Below, piece after piece: positions 1-7,596 of a stretch of 30,090 nucleotides of DNA. The translations under genes and the position numbers were made by a program. Below the pieces are notes generated by a model that did no database searches, was not told the DNA's origin, and saw only the letters and a list, made by a program, of their open reading frames with translations. The DNA lies in contig DCRR01000002.1 in NCBI GenBank assembly GCA_002325245.1, forward strand, positions 1-30,090, in the 5' to 3' direction. Within the stretch, counting starts at the first letter, position 1, and the number at the start of each line of letters is the position of its first letter. Source of the DNA: Microbacteriaceae bacterium UBA1487. GTDB taxonomy: Bacteria; Actinomycetota; Actinomycetes; Actinomycetales; Microbacteriaceae.

Positions 1-1583
1 CCGGAAAACCCGGGACAGGTCACCAGAATCTCGGCGGTGTTGCGGTAGTTGACGTCGAGCACGACGCCGCGACCGGCGAGTGAGATGCCGACCTCGGCGA
101 GCGAGTAGCCGCCGGGGTAGACGGTCTGCTGGCCGTCACCGATCAAGGTGAAGGCATCCGGGCCATCGCCCGCCACCGCCCACATCATGCGCACCATGGC
201 GCAGGAGAGGTCCTGTGCCTCGTCGACGATCACCGCCGAATAGCCGTCAAGGGGTTCACGCTGCAGCTCGCGCTCGGCAAGCAGGATGACGTCGGCGAAG
301 TCGTTGATGCGCAGTCGGCGCAGCTCATGCTCGTAGGCCGTGTAGAGATCCCACACTTCGCGTCGCTGGTCGACGGTGAGGCGCCGCTTGCGTCCGATCC
401 GCGCGCAGTCCGCGTACTGCTCGAAGACCGTGAACCCGCGGCCCTTGATGACGCTCTCGATTTCCTCCTTCCAGTAGTCCGTGTTCTTCTCGAGACGCTT
501 CAGGTCGCCGCTGCTCGTTCGCCAGACGGTCGAGAACGCGTCGGATGCCTTGCGTCCGTCGAGCCGGACGGCCACTCCACGTTCCTTCAGCACCCGCAAC
601 GCGAACGCGTGGGCGCCGACGAACTCGACACGGTCAGTGATCTCGGGCGCGAGGCGGGTCAGCAGATTCTTGAGCACGGCGGGCAGAGTTCGCACGTAGG
701 TCGTGACGAGAACCTTGCCGGGGCGGGTGCGGGCGAGGTAGGCGGCACGGTGCAGTCCGACCACGGTCTTGCCGGTACCGGCGGCGCCGCGGATGCGGGC
801 GGGGCCCCCGAAGCTGCGGCGCACCAGCTTGGCCTGATCGGGATGCAGGAACGCCATCCACTCTTCGATCGGCGGGGCGAGCATGCTCTCCAGGTGGAGC
901 GCCTGCACCTCGTCGGCGGAGGGGAGATCCGGGATGTCCAGCGTCGTCGCGGGGGAGGGCGCGATCGGCTCGGGCAGGGTGACGTTGGCGGGGGCGGGGG
1001 CGCCGACGACGGGGAAGAACTCGGTCAACACGCGCAGCACCGAGTTGACCTGGTTGGCGGTGAGGCGCTGCCCGCGCTTCAGCACGTGGCGGGCGACATC
1101 GACGTCGCCGATCAGGTCGACCGCGCCCACCTCGCCGCGGATGTTCTTCTTGCCCGCAAACGCGACGACGGCGTGCACCTCGCCGGGGGCGAGTCCAATC
1201 TCGGCGAGCGCCGCCTCGGTGTCGAGGGTGAGCGAGACGAGTTTGTCGAACTCGTCAGTGACGTCAGCTTGGTCGCGGAACACGCGCCCGGCCGCCAGAT
1301 AGACGTCGGCCCACGCCTTGGTGTCGACGATGAAGACCCCGGACGGGCCGATGACGACGAGGTCGACCTGGGCTCGTCGGCTGCCCGGCCACTGCCGGTC
1401 GGCGAGCAGGTGGTAGCCGTGCGCGGTCAGCGGGGCGAGCGCCTCGGCGGTGCGCTTCTCGGTGCGGTAGGCGGCCATCCATCGAGCCGCATCGGCCTCC
1501 GCATCGCGTGCAGCCTGGGCGTGCGCATCGCGCACCAGAAGCTGACGTTCCGCTTCGACGCGCGCAGAGTCGCCTGCCCCCAT
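1..1583 (-). CDS. NERD-domain UvrD/Rep-like helicase, C-terminus outside the window
   Basis: About 527 residues are visible; the frame stays open to base 1, so the C-terminal helicase motifs lie outside. The N-terminal part fits a NERD nuclease-related domain: D74 followed by D87-T-K89 in a strand-rich segment reading VDLVVIGPSGVFIVDTK. A superfamily 1 helicase core follows, with Walker A GAAGTGKT (K272), Walker B VDEAQD (D454, E455), then LIGDGQQTVY and the motif-IV-like stretch VLDVNYRNTAEI near the window edge. The family unwinds DNA using ATP, and the NERD domain is thought to be a nuclease fold. The ATG at 1583-1581 is the only good start. It lies about 20 bases below a TAGTAT box (complement of 1605-1610), and no strong ribosome site is seen. 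It diverges from the toxin-antitoxin pair. The substrate is unknown; a stress or defence role is inferred from context. Confidence 0.85.
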   Translation of the reverse strand, partial: MGAGDSARVEAERQLLVRDAHAQAARDAEADAARWMAAYRTEKRTAEALAPLTAHGYHLLADRQWPGSRRAQVDLVVIGPSGVFIVDTKAWADVYLAAGRVFRDQADVTDEFDKLVSLTLDTEAALAEIGLAPGEVHAVVAFAGKKNIRGEVGAVDLIGDVDVARHVLKRGQRLTANQVNSVLRVLTEFFPVVGAPAPANVTLPEPIAPSPATTLDIPDLPSADEVQALHLESMLAPPIEEWMAFLHPDQAKLVRRSFGGPARIRGAAGTGKTVVGLHRAAYLARTRPGKVLVTTYVRTLPAVLKNLLTRLAPEITDRVEFVGAHAFALRVLKERGVAVRLDGRKASDAFSTVWRTSSGDLKRLEKNTDYWKEEIESVIKGRGFTVFEQYADCARIGRKRRLTVDQRREVWDLYTAYEHELRRLRINDFADVILLAERELQREPLDGYSAVIVDEAQDLSCAMVRMMWAVAGDGPDAFTLIGDGQQTVYPGGYSLAEVGISLAGRGVVLDVNYRNTAEILVTCPGFS

Positions 1584-1640
1584 GCCGCACCCCCAGTCAC
1601 GCCGATACTAGAACCATCCTCAGATGTGCGGCGAGGCTGC

Positions 1641-1698
1641 GCTATGCCGCGTTGTGGGGGTACGGTGCGAACTGGTATGCCGCGGGTATACTACTCGC
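1641..1698 (+). promoter_or_regulatory. Promoter and possible operator of the mazEF-like pair
   Basis: A TATACT box at 1687-1692 sits six bases before the antitoxin ATG, so transcription should start at or next to that ATG and give a leaderless mRNA. There is no Shine-Dalgarno sequence, and no good -35 box is visible. The 9-mer TATGCCGCG occurs at 1643-1651 and again at 1676-1684, exactly 33 bp apart (about three helical turns). GGTAT also repeats 11 bp apart at 1674 and 1685, overlapping the -10 box. Such phased direct repeats would suit autoregulation by a ribbon-helix-helix antitoxin. The repeats are seen; the operator role is inferred. Confidence 0.45.
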
Positions 1699-1947
1699 AT
1701 GGTGGCGACAACGATCAAGGTTCCGAGTGAACTTCGCGACAAGCTCAATGCCGAGGCGCGCTCGCGCGACATCACCGTCGCGGGCTTCATCGAGCACCTG
1801 ATCGCCGAGCGAGACCGGGCCGAGCGTTTCCGGCAGATGCGCGCCGAGCGTGCGGCGCTCACTCCCTCCCAGCGCGCCGAACTGGCGGTCGAGTACACGA
1901 ATGCCGAGGCTGCGGCCGTCGCCGACCTGCCCGCCGACGCATCCTGA
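1699..1947 (+). CDS. Ribbon-helix-helix antitoxin, MazE-like
   Basis: This is an 82-residue protein. The N-terminus, VATTIKVPSELRDKLNAEA, followed by a helix reading ITVAGFIEHLI, has the strand-helix-helix pattern of ribbon-helix-helix DNA-binding proteins. The acidic and alanine-rich C-terminal part (residues about 45-82) is the kind of flexible tail that wraps the cognate toxin. Family members bind their own promoter as dimers and neutralise the partner ribonuclease. The start is fixed by the TATACT box only six bases upstream; translation is probably leaderless. The stop is followed four bases later by the toxin GTG, so the two are surely co-transcribed. The call rests on fold pattern and on the partner gene; the exact antitoxin subfamily is uncertain. 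Confidence 0.8.
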   Translation: MVATTIKVPSELRDKLNAEARSRDITVAGFIEHLIAERDRAERFRQMRAERAALTPSQRAELAVEYTNAEAAAVADLPADAS

Positions 1948-1951
1948 CCTC

Positions 1952-2290
1952 GTGCTCGAACTGCATTCCGGCGACGTTGTCTGGGCCGACCTCGGGGACT
2001 CGGCTGGCCGGGAGTATGCGGGCCGTCGCCCGCTCGTGGTGATCGCGGGGGAGGAGTACCTCGACGTCGTCGATTCGTTGGCGATCGTGGTGCCGGTCAC
2101 GACGCGCGATCGGGGCTGGTCGAATCACGTGCGCCTGGCCGGCCCGACCGGGCTTGATGCGCCGAGCTTCGCGGTAACCGAGCAGCCGCTGACGGTGTCA
2201 CGCGCGAGGCTGCTCGCGGTGGCCGGCCGGGTCGACGATGCGTGTCTCGGCGAGATCCGTGGCTGGGTGCGGGACTTCGTGGGGCTCTAG
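1952..2290 (+). CDS. MazF/PemK-type endoribonuclease toxin
   Basis: This 112-residue protein is of normal MazF size. It opens with GDVVWADLGDSAGREYAGRRPLVVI (given here as the GDVVW strand, then the G-x-E-x-AGRRP loop), which is the conserved MazF/PemK N-terminal motif. It continues with VVPVTTRDRGWSNHV and a typical C-terminal half ending in a helix. MazF toxins cleave RNA at short sequence motifs and halt translation when the labile antitoxin is lost. No ATG exists in a sensible place; the GTG at 1952, four bases after the antitoxin stop, is the best start. The gene ends four bases short of the oppositely oriented HNH gene, leaving no room for a normal terminator between them. The cleavage motif cannot be predicted from here. 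Confidence 0.9.
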   Translation: MLELHSGDVVWADLGDSAGREYAGRRPLVVIAGEEYLDVVDSLAIVVPVTTRDRGWSNHVRLAGPTGLDAPSFAVTEQPLTVSRARLLAVAGRVDDACLGEIRGWVRDFVGL

Positions 2291-2294
2291 CGAG

Positions 2295-3188
2295 TCAGAC
2301 GCCGAAGCCCTCGAACCGCGCCGCGAGCGAGTCGCGATCCGGGCGCTCACCAGGACGTGCGGGAACCGTGAGCTCGATTCCGTGCATGTCCTGCAGTCCG
2401 TGTCGCAGCATGGGGCCGTCGACCTCATCCAGCAGGGCACGGTCCAGGTGCACGACGTAGTCGGGCGAGATTCCAAGCAGGTTCTGGTCGTAGGCGGCGT
2501 GATGGATCTTGCACAGCGCGAGTCCGTTGGTCACCGTCGGCACGCCTGCCTCATCCGCGTCGGCGACGATGTGTGCCGCATCCAACAGCTCGGGATGCTT
2601 CAGGCGGCAGATCGCGCAGGTCTTCTGATACGCGGCCATCACACGGGCGCGGAACAGGGGCTGGTGGAGCCGCTGTTGCACGACCCGCTCGACGTACCGC
2701 TTCTCGAACACCGGGCGCACGCCGTTGCGGTAGACCTGCCCCATGCCTTCGTCGAGGGCGATGAGGACGTGCCGGTCGTCGGCGCCTGCGCCCACCACGT
2801 ACGCAGGAAAGACGGGAACGTAGATGTTCGGCATCGGCTTGCGAAACACGATGATCGGGGCGTGCTGGTCGATCGCGACGCGCAGCTTGCGATTGTCGCC
2901 CGCGAAGCTGTCGCCTTCGCGGAACGCGTACTCGAGCAGCCCCGTGGCCGGGTCAACGCGGTCGGGGTACGGCCCGTCGAGCGAGCTGACGACGGAGAGC
3001 GTGGCGTCGAGTTCGACGGGGTTGCGGATGCCGCGGGTGTAATCGATGAGCGGGAAGCGGGCGCCATCGATTGTGAAATTGAAGAGCTCGTCGCGCGTGG
3101 CGAAGCCGCCGCGGAGATCGAGGAAGCGCTCCAGCGCCGCGAACACCGTGAGGCGGAGTCGTGCCTGGTCTGTCGAGTTGAGGGGCAT
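2295..3188 (-). CDS. HNH_2 restriction-type endonuclease with SRA/PUA-like N-terminus
   Basis: The protein is 297 residues from the ATG at 3188. The C-terminal nuclease has C191-x2-C194, H206 in DAAHIVAD, N221 and the LCKIHHAAYD helix (C226, H229, H230), matching the HNH_2 family. The N-terminal part (residues about 40-150) contains GIRNPVELDATLSVVSS, a DxxTGLLEYAFR-like strand, and IIVFRKPMPNIYVPVFPAYVV. From memory this layout is shared by putative actinobacterial restriction endonucleases whose N-terminus may adopt an SRA/PUA-like fold that reads modified bases. It is probably a modification-dependent (type IV-like) nuclease; that is inference. The frame stays open upstream of 3188, but that region is the HTH gene in another frame, and the ATG at 3188 follows its stop by eight bases. 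Confidence 0.8.
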   Translation of the reverse strand: MPLNSTDQARLRLTVFAALERFLDLRGGFATRDELFNFTIDGARFPLIDYTRGIRNPVELDATLSVVSSLDGPYPDRVDPATGLLEYAFREGDSFAGDNRKLRVAIDQHAPIIVFRKPMPNIYVPVFPAYVVGAGADDRHVLIALDEGMGQVYRNGVRPVFEKRYVERVVQQRLHQPLFRARVMAAYQKTCAICRLKHPELLDAAHIVADADEAGVPTVTNGLALCKIHHAAYDQNLLGISPDYVVHLDRALLDEVDGPMLRHGLQDMHGIELTVPARPGERPDRDSLAARFEGFGV

Positions 3189-3196
3189 CTTCTCGC

Positions 3197-3376
3197 TCAC
3201 CTCGGGCGGGGAGTCGAGAAGTGGTCGCGGACGTCGTTCGCTTGAGCCGCGTCCAAATGCCAGCGGGTCTCGGGGAACTTCAGCCGACCGTACTCCGAGC
3301 GCAGGTACGAGCGGATGCGCTTCGCCGGAACGGACAGTTCGCGGGCGAGTTCTGCGGGGGTCAACGTCGGCGACAT
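3197..3376 (-). CDS. Small HTH-like DNA-binding protein, 59 residues
   Basis: This is a 59-residue frame from the ATG at 3376-3374 to the TGA at 3199-3197, eight bases before the HNH gene. The sequence begins MSPTLTPAELARELSVPAKR and continues IRSYLRSEYGRL, then WHLDAAQANDVRDHF. The TPAELARELSVPAKRIR segment reads as a helix-turn-helix, similar in style to small Lsr2- or MerR-like domains. It probably binds DNA, either to regulate or to assist the nuclease encoded by the same transcript. A TACTCT box (complement of 3384-3389) about eight bases upstream could give an almost leaderless start. The small size limits certainty, but codon use and tight coupling to the next gene support it as real. 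Confidence 0.65.
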   Translation of the reverse strand: MSPTLTPAELARELSVPAKRIRSYLRSEYGRLKFPETRWHLDAAQANDVRDHFSTPRPR

Positions 3377-3454
3377 GATCGTGAGAGTAGCCCAGTTGTG
3401 GTTCGGATCGCGATAGCTTTCGGCCGCAGCAGATCGCCCGACGCACGGCCCGGA

Positions 3455-4081
3455 CTACGCCCCGCGAGCCTCCCCGCGCTCACCCTCGTCGAACCCGCGC
3501 TTCCGCTTGGCCCGCACATCCCGCATGTAGCGGCTGGTCGAACGGCTCATTCCGCGCACCCCGTCGGCGCCGGCGTCGTAGGTGAGGGCGGAGTCGCGGC
3601 CGATGCCGAGGTCGCGGGCGGTAAGCACAGCGTCCTGGTTGGCGCCGAGGAAGACGAAGTCCCAGTTGTACTGCTCGGTCTGCCGGGTGATCAGCTCGCG
3701 CACCATGTCGTGGTCGTATTCGCGGCTGGAGTTCTCGTGGCCGTCCGTGACGATGATGACCTGCACGGTTTCGGGGCGGGCGTGCTCGGGCAGGGCGGCG
3801 AGCTGCTGGCCGAAGATCTGGATGGATGCGCCGAGGGCATCCATGAGGGCGGTGCCGCCGCGGGGCTCGAGTTCGATGCGCACCGTGCGCGCGTCGGCCA
3901 TGGTGTGGGTGTGCTCGATGACGCCGTCGAAGATGACGACGTCGACGGTGAGGAGCCCGTCGAGGGTGGACTGCTCGGCGAGCAGGCCGTTGAGCGCGTC
4001 GACCATTTCGTCGCGGATGGTGATCATCGAGCCGGACCGGTCGATGACGAGCAGCAGGGCGGTGTAGTTCGGGTCGGTCAT
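3455..4081 (-). CDS. Cytosolic von Willebrand factor A domain protein
   Basis: The protein is 208 residues from the ATG at 4081, which has a clear GAGGAG ribosome site four bases upstream; a longer frame start at 4108 lacks this. It is essentially one VWA domain with a complete metal-ion-dependent adhesion site: D14-R-S16-G-S18, T77 in GGTALMDAL, and D113 in VTDGHEN. No signal peptide or membrane helix is present, so it should act in the cytosol, binding a partner through a Mg2+-coordinated contact. The C-terminal 30 residues are rich in Arg and Glu. It is transcribed away from the large cluster beginning at 4325, which encodes a second, exported VWA protein. Whether the two work together is unknown. 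Confidence 0.85.
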   Translation of the reverse strand: MTDPNYTALLLVIDRSGSMITIRDEMVDALNGLLAEQSTLDGLLTVDVVIFDGVIEHTHTMADARTVRIELEPRGGTALMDALGASIQIFGQQLAALPEHARPETVQVIIVTDGHENSSREYDHDMVRELITRQTEQYNWDFVFLGANQDAVLTARDLGIGRDSALTYDAGADGVRGMSRSTSRYMRDVRAKRKRGFDEGERGEARGA

Positions 4082-4324
4082 GGGGCTCCTCGGATCGCTG
4101 ACGGCCATGGCGGTGCTGGGGCTCGATGAGTGTGAGGGGTGCCGCCGACATTTCGAGTTGCGCTCGACTAGATTTGGCCTCGGAACATTGCGCGCATGTA
4201 AACTCCCGGGCCGACGGCGCTGTCACGAGGCTTCCCCCGATTTGGGGCGGAGTCGAGGCCCCCTCGCTTCCGATAGAGTGCGAATTCCCACTTGGTTTCG
4301 AGGGGGTTCCGAGGGAGTTCTGAT
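4082..4324. promoter_or_regulatory. Divergent intergenic region before the tubulin-like cluster
   Basis: This is the longest gene-free stretch in the window (243 bases), lying between two divergent genes, so promoters for both should be here. On the + strand a TAGAGT box at 4274-4279 is a possible -10 element, but no convincing -35 box is found at the right distance. GAGGGAG at 4311-4317 is a strong ribosome site for the ATG at 4325. A short CCCC-loop-GGGG inverted repeat lies near 4235-4247. No small gene with convincing coding character is visible. Confidence 0.35.
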
Positions 4325-4717
4325 ATGACAGCCAGTCCGCCGACTGTTTCGCGCCCGGCGCGAGTCGCGGCAGCGAAAGCATCTGTCGCCAGTGCTGTCC
4401 CGCTGCAGCTCGGACTGCTGTCGTTGATTCTGAGCGTGATCCTGGCCGTTTGGACATTCTCGACGACCGCGACACAACCGCCCTTCGCGGAGCTGGGCAC
4501 CTGGCCGCTGAGCGTCGCAGGCTACGTGCTCACCCCGGTATTGACGATCGGCGCGCTTACCTGGGACCGAGTCGCGCAACGGCGCGGACTCCGGGACCGC
4601 AACTTCGCGCTTCGACCGGCGTACGCCACCGGCCTGCGATACATCGTGGGGTTCAGCTTTCTCCCGGCGGTGTGGCACATCGCCAACATCGCCAACTTGT
4701 TCGCGGGGGGATTCTGA
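4325..4717 (+). CDS. Small membrane protein, first gene of the tubulin-like cluster
   Basis: The protein has 130 residues. I do not recognise its family. The ATG at 4325 follows GAGGGAG by seven bases, which favours it over an earlier in-frame GTG/ATG. After a basic, Ala-rich N-terminus there are two clear hydrophobic helices: LGLLSLILSVILAVWTF (about residues 35-51) and LSVAGYVLTPVLTIGALTW (about 63-81). A third less certain one, YIVGFSFLPAVWHIANIANLF, lies near the C-terminus after a strongly basic loop (WDRVAQRRGLRDRNF). The basic loop should be cytoplasmic. Its stop codon directly abuts the GTG of the next gene, so the two are translationally linked and probably form one membrane complex. 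Confidence 0.75.
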   Translation: MTASPPTVSRPARVAAAKASVASAVPLQLGLLSLILSVILAVWTFSTTATQPPFAELGTWPLSVAGYVLTPVLTIGALTWDRVAQRRGLRDRNFALRPAYATGLRYIVGFSFLPAVWHIANIANLFAGGF

Positions 4718-7561
4718 GTGGTGAATTGGTCGGGCAAACTGCTTCGCGCTGCGCTCGTGCTCGGCTTGTCGGCCGGAACGCTGGCCGTCGGCACGACGAC
4801 CGCCGATGCGGCGATCACCGCGACTCCGCTGCTCAGCGCCGCGGGTGAAGACGGCATCGGCGACCTGCGCGAGTGCCTCGCCAGCGAATCTCAGCTGGAC
4901 GTCTACTACCTGATGGATGCGTCGGGCAGCCTCGCTGACACCGATCCGGGTATCGTGCGGGCCGACCTGATCGCCAACAGCCTGCGAGAGCTCGGCACGC
5001 TCCGCGACGATCTCGAGCTCAGCTACGCGGTCGGCTTCTTCGGCACCGATTTCGTGGCGTCCATTCCGTGGACGACCGTGGAGACGGGATCGGTCGATTC
5101 GCAGGCCGATCGCGTTCGTAAGGCGATCCGCAACCAGGACTCGCTGGGCTGGACGAACTGGGCCGTCGCGGTGTCGTCGGCGCAGAAGCTGCTGGTGCAG
5201 CGCGCTTCGCAGTCGGACGGCTGTCAGGCCATGGTGTGGCTCACCGACGGGGGCATCAACCTGAGCGGAAGCGTTGATGGAGCCGACGACGATGCCGCAC
5301 TCAACGACCTCTGCGGCGCGCAGATCCGGCCGGGTGGCCAGCCGCGCTGGGGGCTGGGGCCGTTCAACGAGCTTCGTCAGTCGGGCGTCGTCGTCATCGC
5401 AGTGCTGCTCCAGGTTCCCGGCGCCGCATTCACGCCGCGCGACGTGGAGAACGCCCCGTACATGCGGGCGCTGGTGGAAGGCGCGGGGGAGGTGCGCGGC
5501 TCGCAGGTGACCTGCGGCGAGTATCCGCTTCCCGAGGGATACGTGTCGGGGGTCCACCTCGAGGCCAGCAGCGCTGCCGATCTTGCGCTCGTGTTCCTTC
5601 AGCTCGGCACGGTGGTCTCGGGTGGTTTCGCGTCGCCGTTCAATGCCGATGGCACGTTCGATGTCGATGCGGGCATCTCGCAGTTCGCGATCGTGACGGG
5701 CTCCCGCGACTGGCGCTTGACGTCCCCCAACGGCGAGACCATCTCCGCCGGTGACGCGGCGGGCGCCGGGTTCACGCTGGACGAGTCGGGCGGCGCCTCG
5801 CGCATCACGGTCGCGCCGCGCGACGCCGGTGACGTCGGCAGGTGGTCGTGGGAGTCGACGACCGGCGGCAGTGACAATCTGTATTTTTTCGGCGGCCTGG
5901 TTCTCGAATTGGATGAGCCGGCCACCTTTTTGGCAGGCGCCGACAACACGCTGAGGGGACGCATCCTTCGCGACGACGATCGGGTCGTTCCGCTGGACGC
6001 CTACGACTTCCGCCTGACGCTCGCGACCGCGACGGCGTCGGGTTCGCAGTCGGTGTCACCCGATGCCATCGAGTTCGACCCGGTGACGGGGGAGTTCGCG
6101 TTCCACTACGCGGCGGCGGAGGCCTCCGGCGAGTTGCTGCTCGAAGCGGCGCTCGTCGACGTGACGACGCGTCCGTCGCAGACGCCGCTTGCGCCGGTCA
6201 CGGCACGCCGCGCCGTCGTGGTGACGCTGCCGGCTCAGTACCCCACGCTGTCTCCGTCCTCGCTCCAGCTGTCAGAGCTCGTCGGCGCGGATGGTGCCGC
6301 CGAGGGCATCGTGACCGTACTGCCGCCCGCGGACGGTGGCACCGGTCGCGTCTGCTTCCCGGAGGGCCTCGTCCCGACCGTCGTCAGCGACTCCGCCGAC
6401 CGCGCCGAGGGCTGGGCATGGTCGGTCGACGTCGACGGGGAATGCCTGGAGGTCGACGCCGAGGTCGACATCGCCGTGTCGGCGGCGAACCGGACCGCGG
6501 CGAACAGTGAGATCTCTGCCGTGCTTCCGGTTCGGTACGAGTCGGCGGACGGCGGAGCCATCGAGGGGGAACTCCCGATCGAGTTCAGCTCCAGCCGCCC
6601 GCTCGACGCCTGGGCGTTCGGGGCGAGCTTCCTACTGCTGCTGCTCGCCGGCCTCGCGCTTCCGCTGGTGCTGCTCTGGCTGCTGAACTGGTGGACGAGC
6701 CGGATCAACCGCGGCGCGAACCTTCGCCGGGCGCAGATCCCGGCGTCGATCGCGGCTGACGGTCGCGTCTACGATCGCGTGGGTGAGCCGTTGATCGGTC
6801 AGAGCTTCGGCTCCGATGTCTTCAAGTTCCAGCCGAACGAGCCCGATGCGCGCACGGTCACCGATCCGGCGCTGGGAACGATTCGAGCTCGCGTTTCGCT
6901 GAACCCGTTCGGCACGCCGTGGGCCGAGATCGTTCCGGCGGACGGCAGGGCAATTCTCGGTCCGGCCGGATTCCTCCCCGCGTCTCGTCGATCGGCGCAG
7001 GCGAAGGGCGCGATCGCCGGATTCAACGGCGACATGGGTGCGGTGTGGGGCTTCGTTGCCCCGGCGGCGTCGCTCGCTGCCGCCGCGCGGGGCGATGAAC
7101 GGGTCCCGGGAACGCTTGTCGTCTGGACGCGCATGGAGAAGAGCGGGCCAACGGCGTTCGATCGCCGCGTCGCCGAGGTGCTGAGCGCGGAACCGCTGCG
7201 CGCACAGCTCACCCGGCTCCGAGGAGCGTTCGACTCCCATCCCGCGCCGACCGGCGGTGCGGCGTCTGCCGCTGCGCCAGCAGTGCCGGGCGCGAGGAGC
7301 CGAGCGACGGACTCGAGCGCACCGCCCGCCCCGCGTCACGGGCAGGCAAGCGCCGAACCGCCGCCGCCGAGTTCTCGTCGTGGGGTCACGACGCGCGATG
7401 ACAGCCCGCCCGCGGCGCCGTCGCGGGGCGTGCCCCCGGCGGGGCCCGCAGGCGGTGCGTCTCCGAGCGCGCCTCCAAGCGCCGTGCCGAGCGCGGACCC
7501 GCCCGCACGACGAGACTTCGGCGACACCCCGCCGCCACCCCCGCCGTCGCGTTCGCGCTGA
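4718..7561 (+). CDS. Exported, membrane-anchored VWA protein with Pro-rich cytoplasmic tail
   Basis: This is a 947-residue protein. It starts with a Sec-type signal (basic N-terminus, LLRAALVLGLSAGTLAVG core, likely cleavage after TTTADAA near residue 32). A VWA domain follows with the metal site D67-A-S-G-S71, a candidate T146 in WTNW, and D177 in WLTDGG. Residues about 330-625 look like strand-rich beta-sandwich domains outside the cell. One strong membrane helix (about 630-658, FLLLLLAGLALPLVLLWLL) leads into a cytoplasmic part of nearly 290 residues. The last 100 residues are extremely rich in Pro, Ala, Ser and Arg, ending in PPPPPPSRSR. The start is one of two adjacent GTG codons directly after the previous stop. 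VWA domains mediate metal-dependent protein contacts, so an external or envelope receptor role coupled to the cytosol through the tail is inferred. Confidence 0.85.
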   Translation: MVNWSGKLLRAALVLGLSAGTLAVGTTTADAAITATPLLSAAGEDGIGDLRECLASESQLDVYYLMDASGSLADTDPGIVRADLIANSLRELGTLRDDLELSYAVGFFGTDFVASIPWTTVETGSVDSQADRVRKAIRNQDSLGWTNWAVAVSSAQKLLVQRASQSDGCQAMVWLTDGGINLSGSVDGADDDAALNDLCGAQIRPGGQPRWGLGPFNELRQSGVVVIAVLLQVPGAAFTPRDVENAPYMRALVEGAGEVRGSQVTCGEYPLPEGYVSGVHLEASSAADLALVFLQLGTVVSGGFASPFNADGTFDVDAGISQFAIVTGSRDWRLTSPNGETISAGDAAGAGFTLDESGGASRITVAPRDAGDVGRWSWESTTGGSDNLYFFGGLVLELDEPATFLAGADNTLRGRILRDDDRVVPLDAYDFRLTLATATASGSQSVSPDAIEFDPVTGEFAFHYAAAEASGELLLEAALVDVTTRPSQTPLAPVTARRAVVVTLPAQYPTLSPSSLQLSELVGADGAAEGIVTVLPPADGGTGRVCFPEGLVPTVVSDSADRAEGWAWSVDVDGECLEVDAEVDIAVSAANRTAANSEISAVLPVRYESADGGAIEGELPIEFSSSRPLDAWAFGASFLLLLLAGLALPLVLLWLLNWWTSRINRGANLRRAQIPASIAADGRVYDRVGEPLIGQSFGSDVFKFQPNEPDARTVTDPALGTIRARVSLNPFGTPWAEIVPADGRAILGPAGFLPASRRSAQAKGAIAGFNGDMGAVWGFVAPAASLAAAARGDERVPGTLVVWTRMEKSGPTAFDRRVAEVLSAEPLRAQLTRLRGAFDSHPAPTGGAASAAAPAVPGARSRATDSSAPPAPRHGQASAEPPPPSSRRGVTTRDDSPPAAPSRGVPPAGPAGGASPSAPPSAVPSADPPARRDFGDTPPPPPPSRSR

Positions 7562-7596
7562 CGCAGGACACCGAAGAACAACGAGGGAGACATCAC

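Noticed and set aside
327..1730. A 467-residue plus-strand frame across the left helicase
   Set aside because: It lies antisense to clear NERD and helicase motifs on the minus strand and has no motif of its own.
3189..3446. An 86-residue N-terminal extension of the HNH_2 protein
   Set aside because: The extension has no domain character and overlaps the HTH gene in another frame; the ATG at 3188 follows that gene directly.
4235..4247. Short GC hairpin as a riboswitch or attenuator before the tubulin-like operon
   Set aside because: Four-base stem only, upstream of the likely promoter, with no known riboswitch features.
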